A stretch of DNA of 64,000 nt from Flexivirga alba (GCF_042661025.1 NZ_JBHSWH010000001.1:3162001-3226000); one strand, 5' to 3'. Numbered from the stretch's first letter, positions 24,066-32,576 are shown. Program-made: numbers and translations. Notes: generated by a model not told the origin, from the sequence alone.

Positions 24066-25247
24066 TCAGTCGGTCTGTTCAAGCACTTCCTGCGCGATCC
24101 GGAACGCCGTGTTGGCGTCGGGCACGCCGCAGTAGATCGCGCTCTGCAGCAGCACTTCCTTGATCTCATCGACGGTCAGCCCGTTGGTGCGCGCAGCCCG
24201 CAGGTGCATCGCGAGTTCCTCGTGGTGCCCACGCGCCACCAGGGCGGTGAGGACCGCGATCGAACGGTCGCGGCGAGCGAGACCTGGCCTCGTCCAGATG
24301 CCGCCCCACCCGTAGTCGGTGATGAACGACTGGAAGTCGCGGGTCAGATCGGTTGCGGCTGCGTTCGCACGGTCGACATGGGCGGCGCCGAGGACGTCGC
24401 GTCGAACCGCCATACCCGCGTCCATGCGTCCGGCAAGTGTTTTAGGGGACACCGGGATTCCCGCGGCATGGCGTATCGCGCGTGCCATCTCTTCCGATGC
24501 TTCCACGGGTGCTTGGTGGCCCACCCTGTCGAGTACGACGAGTCGTCCATCGGCCACCCCGTGCGCCAGTGCAGCGACGCCGGCGACCGGTGCGGCTTCG
24601 TCATACGCGCCGGCGATCGCGGTCATCGGTGTCGTGATGCGGTGCAGCTCGGATCGAATGTCGAAGTCGGCCAGCGCATCGCACACTGCGGCATACCCGA
24701 AGCGGTCCGTCTCCTGCAGCGAATGCAATAACGCTGCTGCCAGATCGGGTTGCCGGTCGAGGAATCCGGGACCGAACCACCGACGGGCGGAACCCTCGAC
24801 CATGACGGGAGTGCCTGAGGTCCGGACCTTTTCGGCACGCTCGTGCCACATTGCCGCATCCGCGAAGCGCGGCACGCTGCAGGCGAGGACGGCCGCGCGG
24901 ATGCGTTCGGGGTGATCGAGCATCAATTGCTGTCCGACCGCACCGCCGACGGAGTCGCCGGCATAGACAAAACTTCCGGCCGGCTCGCCGCGCTCGGTGA
25001 GGACACCCTCGATGAACGCCAGGACACCGTCGGCCAGCTCGCCCAACGTGAACCCGCCCTCGGAGGCTGCATTGTTGTAACCATGACCGGGCAGATCCCA
25101 TGCCACGACATGGAATTCAGCGCTGAGCAGGTCAGCGGTCGTCGACCACAGGGCCGTCGCCGACGTGCCCAGCGACGGCCCGCAGAGGAGGAGCGGCAGG
25201 TCGGCCGACCCACCGAGCTGCACTCCGGCGATCGAGGGGACAGTCAT
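24066..25247 (-). CDS. pcaL: PcaL: enol-lactone hydrolase fused to gamma-carboxymuconolactone decarboxylase
   Basis: A 393-residue fusion, a form known from actinobacteria. Residues 1-255 are the PcaD-like hydrolase (LCGPSLGTSATALW, WDLPGHGYN, elbow AGDSVGGAVG, His in RVGHQAPVE). Residues 265-393 are the PcaC-like decarboxylase of the AhpD fold (GMAVRRDVLGAAHVDRA, DLTRDFQSFITDYGWGGIW, LLQSAIYCGVPDANTAF with its single conserved Cys). It converts gamma-carboxymuconolactone via the enol-lactone to beta-ketoadipate. ATG at 25247 is chosen: AGGAGG lies 8 bp upstream and it overlaps the pcaB stop by 4 bp; the longer open frame upstream is spurious. Confidence 0.93.
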   Translation of the reverse strand: MTVPSIAGVQLGGSADLPLLLCGPSLGTSATALWSTTADLLSAEFHVVAWDLPGHGYNNAASEGGFTLGELADGVLAFIEGVLTERGEPAGSFVYAGDSVGGAVGQQLMLDHPERIRAAVLACSVPRFADAAMWHERAEKVRTSGTPVMVEGSARRWFGPGFLDRQPDLAAALLHSLQETDRFGYAAVCDALADFDIRSELHRITTPMTAIAGAYDEAAPVAGVAALAHGVADGRLVVLDRVGHQAPVEASEEMARAIRHAAGIPVSPKTLAGRMDAGMAVRRDVLGAAHVDRANAAATDLTRDFQSFITDYGWGGIWTRPGLARRDRSIAVLTALVARGHHEELAMHLRAARTNGLTVDEIKEVLLQSAIYCGVPDANTAFRIAQEVLEQTD

Positions 25248-26488
25248 CGGGAGCCTCCTGAGCGGGCGCGCTCGAGGATCACATCGATGATCGCGTCCGA
25301 GCTGCCGAGATAGTGAGCAGGGTCGAAGTCGTCGGTGGTCGTGCCGATGAAGCCGGCAAAACTGCGTTGCTCGGCGAGCAGTGTCGAGCCGGCCGAGTCG
25401 ACCAGTCGGGCCATCCGTCCGGTGTCGACGTGCAGGCCGGTCAGCAGCTCCGCGGTCTGCGATGCAGCCGTCACCGTATGGCGACCGAGTGTGGCGATGG
25501 TCGACCACTCCGTGTGCCACGCACCGTCGGCTCTCTCGTCGACGGAATCGGCTGCGGCTAGGTGCAATTGGGCGGCGTGCCCAGGTGCGGTAAGGGCAGC
25601 CCGACGGATCAGCACCGACAGGATCGGGTTGACCTTGTGCGGCATGGTGGACGACCCGCCACGTCCTGACTCCACCGGCTCGGCGAGTTCGGCGATCTCC
25701 GGACGGGCGAGCACCAGGACATCGCGGGCTGCCCGTCCCCACGCGTCGGTCGTACGTGTCAGCGCATCGGCGACCCGGGTGATCGGTGCCCGGGCCGTGT
25801 GCCACGGCGGCGCCCACGGCAGACCGAGACGGTCTGCGGCAACGCGGGTCAGCGAGATGGCGTCGCCGGTCCCACCGGTCAGTTGCAGCAGCAGGCCGGG
25901 ACCGGCCAAGGTGCCGGCCGCGCCGCCGAATTGTGCTGGGAGCCGATCGCGGGCATCCCGCAGGTCGTCACGGGCGTCGAGAATGCCTTGCAGCCACTGA
26001 GCTGCCTTGAGCCCGAACGTGATCGGCACTGCGTGCTGGGTCAGAGTCCGGCCGGCCATAACAGTCGATCGATGCTCCTCGGCGAGACCGACCAGCGCGG
26101 TCACCTGGTCATCGATCAGCTCCAGCACGGAACCGACGCACCGACGAAGTCCGAGGACGATCGCTGTGTCCAGGGTGTCCTGACTGGTGAGCCCACGGTG
26201 CAGCCACCGTGCAGCCACGGGATGGTCGTCCGCCAGACGGTCACGGACGACGGCGAGCAGCGGGATGACCGGATTGCCACCTGCCTCCGCCTGCACCGCG
26301 ATCTCGTCCGGATCGATGGAACCGACCAGGTTTTCGATGTCCACCACCGCGGCTTGCGCGGGTGCGACGCCGACAGCGGTCAGCGCAGCGAGCCACGCGG
26401 TCTCAACACGCAGCATGTCCCCGATCAGTTCCGTGTCCGTGAAGAGGTCTCCGGCCCGGTGGTCACCCGGCCAGCGCAGGTCCGCCAT
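25244..26488 (-). CDS. pcaB: 3-carboxy-cis,cis-muconate cycloisomerase
   Basis: A 414-residue fumarase/adenylosuccinate-lyase superfamily enzyme acting after protocatechuate dioxygenase. The signature loop GRGGSSTMPHKVNP is present, with the catalytic serine in that loop. The other superfamily regions are RGLTSQDTLDTA and AGRTLTQHAVPITFGLKAAQW. It is coupled at both ends: the ATG shares its A with the pcaG stop, and its stop overlaps the pcaL start. Pathway order is PcaHG, PcaB, PcaL, the same as gene order. Confidence 0.93.
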   Translation of the reverse strand: MADLRWPGDHRAGDLFTDTELIGDMLRVETAWLAALTAVGVAPAQAAVVDIENLVGSIDPDEIAVQAEAGGNPVIPLLAVVRDRLADDHPVAARWLHRGLTSQDTLDTAIVLGLRRCVGSVLELIDDQVTALVGLAEEHRSTVMAGRTLTQHAVPITFGLKAAQWLQGILDARDDLRDARDRLPAQFGGAAGTLAGPGLLLQLTGGTGDAISLTRVAADRLGLPWAPPWHTARAPITRVADALTRTTDAWGRAARDVLVLARPEIAELAEPVESGRGGSSTMPHKVNPILSVLIRRAALTAPGHAAQLHLAAADSVDERADGAWHTEWSTIATLGRHTVTAASQTAELLTGLHVDTGRMARLVDSAGSTLLAEQRSFAGFIGTTTDDFDPAHYLGSSDAIIDVILERARSGGSR

Positions 26489-27045
26489 CAGTCGCTGCCG
26501 AAGCTGAGGAAGACGGCCTCGTCGTTGCCCTGCAGGTGTATGTCGAAGATCAAGCCGTGCTCATCGACGCGTGCAACGAGCGTGCCTCGTCGATCGTCCG
26601 GCACCGACGACAGGAACGGATCCGCAGCTGCGGCAACGTCATCGAGCGGTAGATAGGCGCGGGTCAGGAGCCGGTGCAGCAGGCCGCGGGCGAAAACCGT
26701 GACTGCGAAGAACGGTGCGGCCCCGTCCCGGGTCGGACCGGGCAGGACGGTCGTGAAGGAGTAGTGGCCCTCGGGATCGACAGAAGCCCTGCCGAAGCCG
26801 GTGAAGGTCCAGCCATCTCGCGATCGCGATCCCGACTCCTTTGGCACCACGCCGTTTTCGTCCGCCTGCCAGATCTCGATGAGTGCGTCCGGGATCGGCA
26901 GGCCGGCGCCGTCATACACCGTGCCGTGCAGTCGGATCGCGTGTGGATGGCTGAGGGGGACGAGGTCGCCGCCTCCGTCATACGGGAGGGCATAGCCGAA
27001 GAATGGGCCGACGGTTTGTCCGGGCGTGGGTGCCAGCTGATTCAT
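26488..27045 (-). CDS. pcaG: Protocatechuate 3,4-dioxygenase alpha subunit
   Basis: A 185-residue intradiol-dioxygenase-fold subunit. It keeps the family start TPGQTVGPFFGYALPY, the strand LIEIWQADENG and the FARGLLHRLLTRAYLP region, but has no HxH iron site, as expected for the structural alpha subunit that completes the active site formed by PcaH. It lies 1 bp after the pcaH stop and shares a base with the pcaB start. Confidence 0.93.
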   Translation of the reverse strand: MNQLAPTPGQTVGPFFGYALPYDGGGDLVPLSHPHAIRLHGTVYDGAGLPIPDALIEIWQADENGVVPKESGSRSRDGWTFTGFGRASVDPEGHYSFTTVLPGPTRDGAAPFFAVTVFARGLLHRLLTRAYLPLDDVAAAADPFLSSVPDDRRGTLVARVDEHGLIFDIHLQGNDEAVFLSFGSD

Positions 27046-27046
27046 C

Positions 27047-27841
27047 TCAGGACTCCTCCATCGGCGTGGGGTGACTGCCGGTCAGCACGATGTCCCAGGC
27101 GTAGCCCGTGGCCCATTCGTGCTGTGTCACGTCGTGGTCGTAGGTGGCGACGAGTCTTTCGCGTGCGACCGGGTCCACGACCGATTGATAGATCGGGTCG
27201 AGCGCGAAGAGCGGATCACCGGGGAAGTACATCTGGGTGACGAGCCGCTGGGTGAAGTCGGTGCCGAAGAGTGAGAAGTGAATGTGCGCGGGACGCCACG
27301 CGTTGTGGTGGTTCTTCCACGGGTAGGGCCCCGGCTTGATCGTGGTGAAGGTGTAGCGGCCCGCGTCGTCGGTGATCGTGCGGCCGACCCCGGTGAAGTT
27401 CGGGTCGACCGGAGCCGGGTGCTGATCACGCAGGTGGATGTAGCGGCCCGCCGAATTCGCCTGCCAGATCTCGACGAGCTGGCCCCGGACCGGGCGCCCG
27501 TCACCGTCGAGAACACGGCCCGTGACGACGATCCGTTCACCGATGGGTTCGCCGCTCGCCTGGATGGTCAGGTCTGCCTCGGCGGCGCCGATGTCGCGTT
27601 GGCCGAAGACGGGGGCATAGAGCTCGATCGTCTCCGGGTCGGCACGCTGGATCGCTTTGGTGGGATGGCGCAGGAGACTGCTGCGGTATGGCGCGTAGTC
27701 CAACCGGGGTTGTGTCTCGACAGTCGCCTGACGGGCGTATCCGTCTGCAATAGCTGCGATTTCGGCGGTGATGTCCGCTTGGCTGGACGACGCCGAGTCG
27801 GAGTCGTCAGCCGGTGCAGGCTGCTTCTTGTTCTCGCTCAC
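27047..27841 (-). CDS. pcaH: Protocatechuate 3,4-dioxygenase beta (iron-binding) subunit
   Basis: A 264-residue catalytic subunit that cleaves protocatechuate to 3-carboxymuconate. Iron ligands are visible: Tyr in PGPYPWKN, His pair in NAWRPAHIHFSLFG and an earlier Tyr in GRYIHLRDQ. GTG at 27841 (VSENKKQPAP) is taken as start because the upstream in-frame extension would run into the divergent iclR promoter and its operator. It heads the minus-strand operon pcaH-G-B-L and is divergent from the IclR regulator. Confidence 0.92.
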   Translation of the reverse strand: MSENKKQPAPADDSDSASSSQADITAEIAAIADGYARQATVETQPRLDYAPYRSSLLRHPTKAIQRADPETIELYAPVFGQRDIGAAEADLTIQASGEPIGERIVVTGRVLDGDGRPVRGQLVEIWQANSAGRYIHLRDQHPAPVDPNFTGVGRTITDDAGRYTFTTIKPGPYPWKNHHNAWRPAHIHFSLFGTDFTQRLVTQMYFPGDPLFALDPIYQSVVDPVARERLVATYDHDVTQHEWATGYAWDIVLTGSHPTPMEES

Positions 27842-27885
27842 GCTGCGACGGTAGCCGCGATGAGGTGCGCTGGGCTTGCTTGATC

Positions 27886-27900
27886 TTCCACTGGCCGGAA
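27886..27900. promoter_or_regulatory. Putative IclR-type operator between pcaH and iclR
   Basis: TTCCA-CTGGC-CGGAA, an imperfect 5-5-5 dyad, lies 45 bp upstream of the pcaH start and 12-26 bp before the regulator start. A perfect version, TTCCA-CTGAA-TGGAA, lies before pobA (28671-28689). The nearby direct repeat TGGCCGGAA (27892-27900 and 27913-27921, 21 bp apart) may extend the site. Confidence 0.55.
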
Positions 27901-27911
27901 ACATGGTCGGC

Positions 27912-28661
27912 ATGGCCGGAAATTCATCCGTCGCGGGACGCTCGGTGACGAGTCGGGCGCTCGCGCTGCTCGGCGCCTTCGACGAGCGTCATCGTCAGCT
28001 CAGCCTGAGCGACCTCGCAGCGCGATCCGACCTTCCGCTGGCGACGGCACATCGACTGGTGAGCGAACTCGTGGACTGGGGCGCCCTGGCGCGCACGCCG
28101 TCGGGCTACGTGGTCGGACGTCGGTTGTGGGACGTCGGTCTCCTCGCCCCCGTCAACACCGGCCTGCGCGAGGTCGCCGCGCCATACCTGCATGACCTGT
28201 ATGGCGCCACCCTCGCCACCGTGCATCTGGCCGTCCGCGACGGTGCGCACGTGCTGTATGTCGAGCGATTGTCCGGCCACGCCTCGGTGCCCGTGGTGAG
28301 CACGGTCGGTTCCCGGCTTCCGATGCATGCGACCGGCGTGGGAAAGGTGCTGTTGGCCTTTGCGCCCGAGGAGATCCACCGACAGGTCCTCGCGGACCTC
28401 CCGCGCGTCACGAGGTACACGATCAGTGAACCCGGCCGGTTGCAAAGGCAGTTGGACAAGGTTCGGGAGGACGACTTCGCGACCACCCAGGAGGAGATGA
28501 GTCTCGGCGCCTGCTCGGCTGCGGTACCCATCCGGGTGGGTGCATCCGTCGTTGCAGCGCTCGGCGTTGTGGTGCCAACGCTCAAGCGGGACCAGGCGCG
28601 GTTGGTCAGTGCGATGCAGGTCGCGGCGCGGGGGATCGGACGTAGCCTGCGGTCGGCGTGA
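27912..28661 (+). CDS. IclR-family regulator of pca/pob genes (PcaR/PobR-like)
   Basis: A 249-residue IclR-type regulator. The N-terminal winged helix is VAGRSVTSRALALLGAFDER, then LSDLAARSDLPLATAHRLVS. The GAF-like effector domain has the typical ATVHLAVRDGAHVLYVERL, GSRLPMHATGVGKVLLAF and a late cysteine in SLGACSAAVPIR. It sits between and is divergent from pcaH, and upstream of pobA, with matching dyads in both control regions, so it likely controls both in response to protocatechuate, 4-hydroxybenzoate or beta-ketoadipate. ATG 27912 is preferred; ATG 27903 is possible. Confidence 0.85.
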   Translation: MAGNSSVAGRSVTSRALALLGAFDERHRQLSLSDLAARSDLPLATAHRLVSELVDWGALARTPSGYVVGRRLWDVGLLAPVNTGLREVAAPYLHDLYGATLATVHLAVRDGAHVLYVERLSGHASVPVVSTVGSRLPMHATGVGKVLLAFAPEEIHRQVLADLPRVTRYTISEPGRLQRQLDKVREDDFATTQEEMSLGACSAAVPIRVGASVVAALGVVVPTLKRDQARLVSAMQVAARGIGRSLRSA

Positions 28662-28670
28662 CCACGGACC

Positions 28671-28689
28671 GCTTCCACTGAATGGAAGC
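28671..28689. promoter_or_regulatory. Perfect dyad upstream of pobA, putative IclR operator
   Basis: GCTTCCA-CTGAA-TGGAAGC is a perfect 7-bp inverted repeat with a 5-bp spacer, located 34 bp before pobA and 10 bp after the iclR stop. Its core TTCCACTG is repeated in the pcaH/iclR gap (27886-27893), so both are probably bound by the same regulator. Confidence 0.6.
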
Positions 28690-28722
28690 ATTGGATGGCG
28701 CGGGCGGACCAGCCTCCCCAGA

Positions 28723-29925
28723 ATGCGACACATGCCAACATGCACCCCGGAACGCACTCAGGTCGGCATCGTCGGTGCCGGCCCTGCCGGACTGATGCTG
28801 TCGCATCTGCTCGGTCGTGCCGGGATCGAGTCGATCGTGATCGACCTGCGCAGCCGCGACGAGATCGAGCACACCCACCGCGCCGGGATCCTCGAGCAGG
28901 GGTCCGTCGACCTACTCGTCGACCGCGGCGTGTCCGATCGGGTGCACCGCGATGGTTACCGGCACAACGGCATCGAGCTCGCCTTCGGTGGAAGTGGCCA
29001 CCGTATCGATTTTCAGGGTCTGGCCGGCGCGTCGACCCAGCTGTATCCGCAGACAGACGTCTTCATCGACCTGGCGAACGCGCGTGAACGCGACGGTGGC
29101 GATGTGCGGTTCGCGGTCACCGACGTCTCGGTCGATGGCCTCACCTCGGATTCTCCGACCATCCGATTCACGGACTCGAACGGTGCCGCTCACGAGATCC
29201 GGGCCGACTTCCTGGTGGGCGCGGACGGGTCGCGCAGCCTCTGTCGCCATCAGGTCCCCGAGGCCGAGTGCACGCAGTACTTCCGTGAGTACCCGTTCGC
29301 CTGGTTCGGCATCCTCACCGAGGCACCACCGAGTGCTCCCGAGCTGATCTACAACCACTCGCCATACGGCTTCGCGCTCATCAGCCAACGCACTTCAAAG
29401 CTGCAACGCATGTATTTCCAGTGTGATCCGGGCGAGAACGTCGACGACTGGTCCGACGACCGAATCTGGGACCAACTACAAACGAGATTGGGCGCCAACG
29501 GTTACACGCTCAAGGAGGGGCCGATCACCTCCAAGACCGTGCTGCCCTTCCGCAGCTTCGTGCAGGAGCCCATGCACCACGGCCGTATGGCGCTCGCCGG
29601 CGACGCCGCTCACACGGTCCCACCGACCGGCGCCAAGGGACTCAACCTTGCACTCGCCGATGTGCGGGTGCTCGCCGAGGAGCTCGAGCGAGCGGTTCGC
29701 TCGCACGACGCGGCGCCGCTGGCCACGTACACGCAGCGAGCCGTTGCCCGGGTCTGGAAGTCTCAGCACTTCTCCTACTGGATGACCACGATGCTGCACA
29801 CGCTGCCCGATGCCAGCCCCTTCGATACACGTCGCCAGGAGGGTGAGCTCGCCTCGGTCACCGGGTCGGTCGCCGGCTCCACGTATCTGGCGGAGGCATA
29901 CACGGGGTGGCCGGGGAGCAAGTGA
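28723..29925 (+). CDS. pobA: 4-Hydroxybenzoate 3-monooxygenase
   Basis: A 400-residue class A flavoprotein monooxygenase that makes protocatechuate from 4-hydroxybenzoate. Seen: FAD motif VGIVGAGPAGLMLSHLLGRAGIESIVID, the hydroxybenzoate-hydroxylase segment RAGILEQGSVDLL, the DG motif FLVGADGSRSLCR and the GD motif ALAGDAAHTVPPTGAKGLNLALADV. It is separated from the IclR gene by 61 bp with a perfect dyad and probably has its own regulated promoter. The start could also be ATG 28732. It feeds PcaHG encoded by the neighbouring operon. Confidence 0.95.
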   Translation: MRHMPTCTPERTQVGIVGAGPAGLMLSHLLGRAGIESIVIDLRSRDEIEHTHRAGILEQGSVDLLVDRGVSDRVHRDGYRHNGIELAFGGSGHRIDFQGLAGASTQLYPQTDVFIDLANARERDGGDVRFAVTDVSVDGLTSDSPTIRFTDSNGAAHEIRADFLVGADGSRSLCRHQVPEAECTQYFREYPFAWFGILTEAPPSAPELIYNHSPYGFALISQRTSKLQRMYFQCDPGENVDDWSDDRIWDQLQTRLGANGYTLKEGPITSKTVLPFRSFVQEPMHHGRMALAGDAAHTVPPTGAKGLNLALADVRVLAEELERAVRSHDAAPLATYTQRAVARVWKSQHFSYWMTTMLHTLPDASPFDTRRQEGELASVTGSVAGSTYLAEAYTGWPGSK

Positions 29926-30143
29926 CTGTGAGGCGTCGTCGTCGTCCATAGTCCGTGACGCTGTGAAACTGCTGACAGCCGGGCGTACCGCGAAAGCCGG
30001 GTTGATGGGCGATAACAACCCAGTTCTTGACGAAGTCTTGAAGGTCTTGACGGTTACTTTTCCGTAACTGCGCTTATAGCGTGGGTAGCCGCCGGGGTGA
30101 CTCGGCGTAAGTAGAAACCTCGCTACGAAAGGGCACAACCCCC

Positions 30144-30755
30144 ATGAGTTCAAACGACGATTTCGGGCAGGGTCAGGCCGACCAGAACCAGTCCGGCCAG
30201 GGAAATGAGCAGGGTTCCGGTGATGGCGGCTTCGGCGGCGGTCAGGACCAGGGTGACCAGCAGGGCTCTGGCCAGGGTGGTCAGGACTCGGGCCAGAACG
30301 ACGGCGGCTTCGGCGGCGGTCAGGACCAGGGCGGTCAGGACTCAAGCCAGGGTGACTCCGGTGGCTTTGGTGGTCAGGACCAGGGTGGCCAGGACTCAGG
30401 CCAGAACGACGGTGGCCAGGACCAGGGTGGTCAGGACCAGGGTGGTCAGGACTCGGGCCAGAACGACGGCGGCTTCGGCGGCGGTCAGGACCAGGGTGGC
30501 CAGCAGGACTCCGGCCAGGGTGGTCAGGACTCCAGCCAGGGTGACTCCGGTGGCTTTGGCGGTCAGGACCAGGGCGGTCAGGACCAGGGTGGCCAGCAGG
30601 GTTCCGGTGACGGCGGCTTCGGCGGCCAGCAGGACCAGGGCCAGGGTGGTGGTGGCTTCGGCGGCCAGCAGGACGAAGGCCAGTCCGGCGGCGGCTTCGG
30701 CGGCCAGGACGGGAACGGCAGCCAGGACGGCAACGGCGGCTCGGACTTCTCCTGA
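30144..30755 (+). CDS. GGFGG-repeat low-complexity protein
   Basis: A 203-residue protein made almost only of Gly, Gln, Asp, Ser and Asn. It contains eight GGFGG units spaced roughly 14-35 residues apart and linked by GQDQGGQDSGQ-type spacers. There is no Lys, Arg, His, Cys, Trp, Tyr, Pro, Leu, Ile, Val or Thr, so it is acidic and must be disordered. Phe appears only as regularly spaced stickers, a pattern like FG-nucleoporin or condensate-forming domains. The start has CGAAAGGGC upstream and the frame ends in GSDFS-stop. It is followed by a small protein and an antitoxin-like gene; the role is unknown and it may be stress-related. Confidence 0.72.
   Translation: MSSNDDFGQGQADQNQSGQGNEQGSGDGGFGGGQDQGDQQGSGQGGQDSGQNDGGFGGGQDQGGQDSSQGDSGGFGGQDQGGQDSGQNDGGQDQGGQDQGGQDSGQNDGGFGGGQDQGGQQDSGQGGQDSSQGDSGGFGGQDQGGQDQGGQQGSGDGGFGGQQDQGQGGGGFGGQQDEGQSGGGFGGQDGNGSQDGNGGSDFS
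30222..30714 (+). repeat. In-frame degenerate tandem repeats encoding GGFGG units
   Basis: DNA of the gene above is built from variants of GGTCAGGACCAGGG and GGCTTCGGCGG blocks. Units are in frame but vary in length, which points to repeated expansion and contraction by slippage or recombination. Such an array is also prone to assembly error. Confidence 0.8.
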
Positions 30756-30840
30756 TCGAGCACTACCGTGAACTGGGGCGTCGACCGTTGGTCGACGCTC
30801 CAGTTTTCTCTTTGGCGGAACCCGATGGCAGAGGATACGA

Positions 30841-31044
30841 ATGAGTAACGGGGCCAACGGATTCCGGTGGGAGAGCGCCGGAGAAGACGTCGTGGTCTAT
30901 CACCACGGACGACGAGCGTCGACGCTACGTGGTGAGGCGGCTGCGAAGTTTCTTGAGCAGGTCGGCGCGGGCGACGAACAACTCCTCATGGCCCGGGTGA
31001 CCGGCAATTACAAGCACGGGAACGAGCGCTCCGGCAATCGATGA
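30841..31044 (+). CDS. Small conserved protein of unknown function
   Basis: A 67-residue basic soluble protein (FRWESAGEDVVVYHHGRRAS, then EAAAKFLEQV and VTGNYKHGNER). The amphipathic pattern of two short strands followed by a helix suggests a real folded protein, not a chance frame. I do not recognise a named family. It follows the GGFGG gene by 85 bp and converges with the antitoxin-like gene. Confidence 0.6.
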   Translation: MSNGANGFRWESAGEDVVVYHHGRRASTLRGEAAAKFLEQVGAGDEQLLMARVTGNYKHGNERSGNR

Positions 31045-31091
31045 CGGCCCGCTGCGGCGGCACCGAAGGCGGCCGCCGCAGCCCGGCAGTG

Positions 31092-31337
31092 TTAGTTGCT
31101 GCCCTGGGTGTCGCCGGACTGCGTGCCCGCGTCCGGAGCCGGCTTGTCAGCCTGCTGCGGGTCGACACCGAGCTGCTTCTCGACCTGGTCCCCGGCGGAG
31201 TGGATCTGCGAGTCGTACTTCCCACCGGTCTTGGAGCTGATGGTGTCCTCAGCCTTGGTGAGGCCGTCACGCACCTTGGTGGGGTTCTTGCGAGCAAAGT
31301 CTTTCGCCTTGTTGAGAAGGCTTCCGAAGTCGACCAT
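31092..31337 (-). CDS. MT0933/Rv0909-type antitoxin-like small protein
   Basis: An 81-residue protein starting MVDFGSLLNKAKDFARKNPT, then KVRDGLTKAEDTISSKTGGKYDSQI. This is the pattern of the MT0933_antitox family (mycobacterial Rv0909), with a polar disordered tail. ATG at 31337 has AAGGAG 9 bp upstream; the open frame continues further upstream but without a start signal. No toxin gene is adjacent, so a classical toxin-antitoxin pair is not supported; many members of this family are orphan. Confidence 0.75.
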   Translation of the reverse strand: MVDFGSLLNKAKDFARKNPTKVRDGLTKAEDTISSKTGGKYDSQIHSAGDQVEKQLGVDPQQADKPAPDAGTQSGDTQGSN

Positions 31338-31517
31338 CTGATTTCTCCTTGAGTCGGTAACGGGCCGGAGGGACCGACCGCTCGGCACTGTAGACCAGCC
31401 GCCCGGACGCGCCCCCACCCGTCGGTATGTCGGATCGGACTGCATTCAGACCGGTCGTTACCGTGCTGGCAGCGGCTGCGAATTTTACGCCACCAACATC
31501 GACGAAAGCTGGGACTG

Positions 31518-32576
31518 ATGACGTCAACGCGCGATGCGGCAGAACCCACCGTGCTGGTCCGGGTCGAAGGATCTGTTGGCCGGCTGACCCTCAACCGGCC
31601 GCGTGCGATCAATGCTCTGAACGCCGAAATGGTTGACGTCCTCCAGCGCAACCTCGACGAGTGGGCGTCGGACCCGGCGATCACCGCCGTGGTGCTCGAC
31701 GGGGCGGGCGAGCGAGGCCTCTGCGCAGGCGGTGACGTCGTTGCAATGCACTCCGACTCCGTCAGCGGCGGCACCGAGGTTCTGGACTTCTGGCGTGCCG
31801 AATACCTGCTGAATCACGCGATCAGCCAGTTTCCGAAGCCGTACGTCGCGATCATGGACGGCATCGTGATGGGCGGCGGCGTCGGCGTTTCCGCGCACGG
31901 GAACACCCGGATCGTGACCGAACGGTCGCGGATCGCCATGCCCGAGACCGGGATTGGCTTCGTTCCCGATGTCGGAGGCATCTTCCTGCTCGCGCACGCA
32001 CCGGGGGAGACCGGCGCCCATCTAGGACTGACCGCCGGTCAGATGGACGGTGCGGATGCGATCGCTCTCGGCTTCGCAGATCACTTCGTGCCGTCGAGTG
32101 CACTGGACACCTTCACTGCTGCGGTCGTTGCCGACGGTGTGGACGCAGCCATCCTCGCGTATGCCGAAACACCCCACCAGTCAAAGGTTTTCGCCGCGCG
32201 TACCTGGATCGACGAGGTGTATGACGCCGACACCGTCGAGGAGATTGCCGAACGACTCGGGCGACGCACCGAGCCCGATGCGCAGGCCGCGGCAGCAGCG
32301 CTCGCCGGAAAGTCGCCGACGGCACTCAAAGCCACGCTCCGATCGCTGCGGGAGGCACGAGCGACCGATTCCCTTGAGGACGTGCTCAATCAGGACTTCC
32401 GCGCCGTGTCGCACGCGCTGCGAACCCACGACCTGGCCGAAGGTATCCGGGCGCAGGTCATCGACAAGGACCGGAACCCGCGGTGGTCGCCGGCAACGCT
32501 GGCAGAAGTCGACGCTGCGATGGTCGATGCCTACTTCGCGCCGGTGGACCACGAGCTCGGCTTGGGCAGGAACTAG
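31518..32576 (+). CDS. 3-Hydroxyisobutyryl-CoA hydrolase
   Basis: A 352-residue crotonase-fold enzyme with the longer C-terminal region typical of 3-hydroxyisobutyryl-CoA hydrolases of valine breakdown. Seen: LTLNRPRAINALN, the oxyanion-hole segment GAGERGLCAGGDVVAMH, FPKPYVAIMDGIVMGGGVGVSAHG and the catalytic-acid region MPETGIGFVPDVGG, where the family Glu and Asp are both kept. It precedes an enoyl-CoA hydratase gene by 31 bp; together they suggest branched-chain acyl-CoA catabolism. Confidence 0.88.
   Translation: MTSTRDAAEPTVLVRVEGSVGRLTLNRPRAINALNAEMVDVLQRNLDEWASDPAITAVVLDGAGERGLCAGGDVVAMHSDSVSGGTEVLDFWRAEYLLNHAISQFPKPYVAIMDGIVMGGGVGVSAHGNTRIVTERSRIAMPETGIGFVPDVGGIFLLAHAPGETGAHLGLTAGQMDGADAIALGFADHFVPSSALDTFTAAVVADGVDAAILAYAETPHQSKVFAARTWIDEVYDADTVEEIAERLGRRTEPDAQAAAAALAGKSPTALKATLRSLREARATDSLEDVLNQDFRAVSHALRTHDLAEGIRAQVIDKDRNPRWSPATLAEVDAAMVDAYFAPVDHELGLGRN

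Noticed and set aside
25247..25817. N-terminal extension of PcaL by 190 residues
   Set aside because: The extension is the shadow of pcaB on the same strand in another frame; the ATG at 25247 has AGGAGG and the usual overlap with pcaB.
30222..30714. Repeat array considered as a CRISPR
   Set aside because: Repeats are contiguous, of varying length and in frame with a protein; there are no unique spacers and no cas genes nearby.
30205..30771. Alternative frame through the repeats (Arg/Ala/Thr-rich)
   Set aside because: The Gly/Gln/Asp frame has the start signal and regular GGFGG units; the other frame is a by-product of the same repeats.
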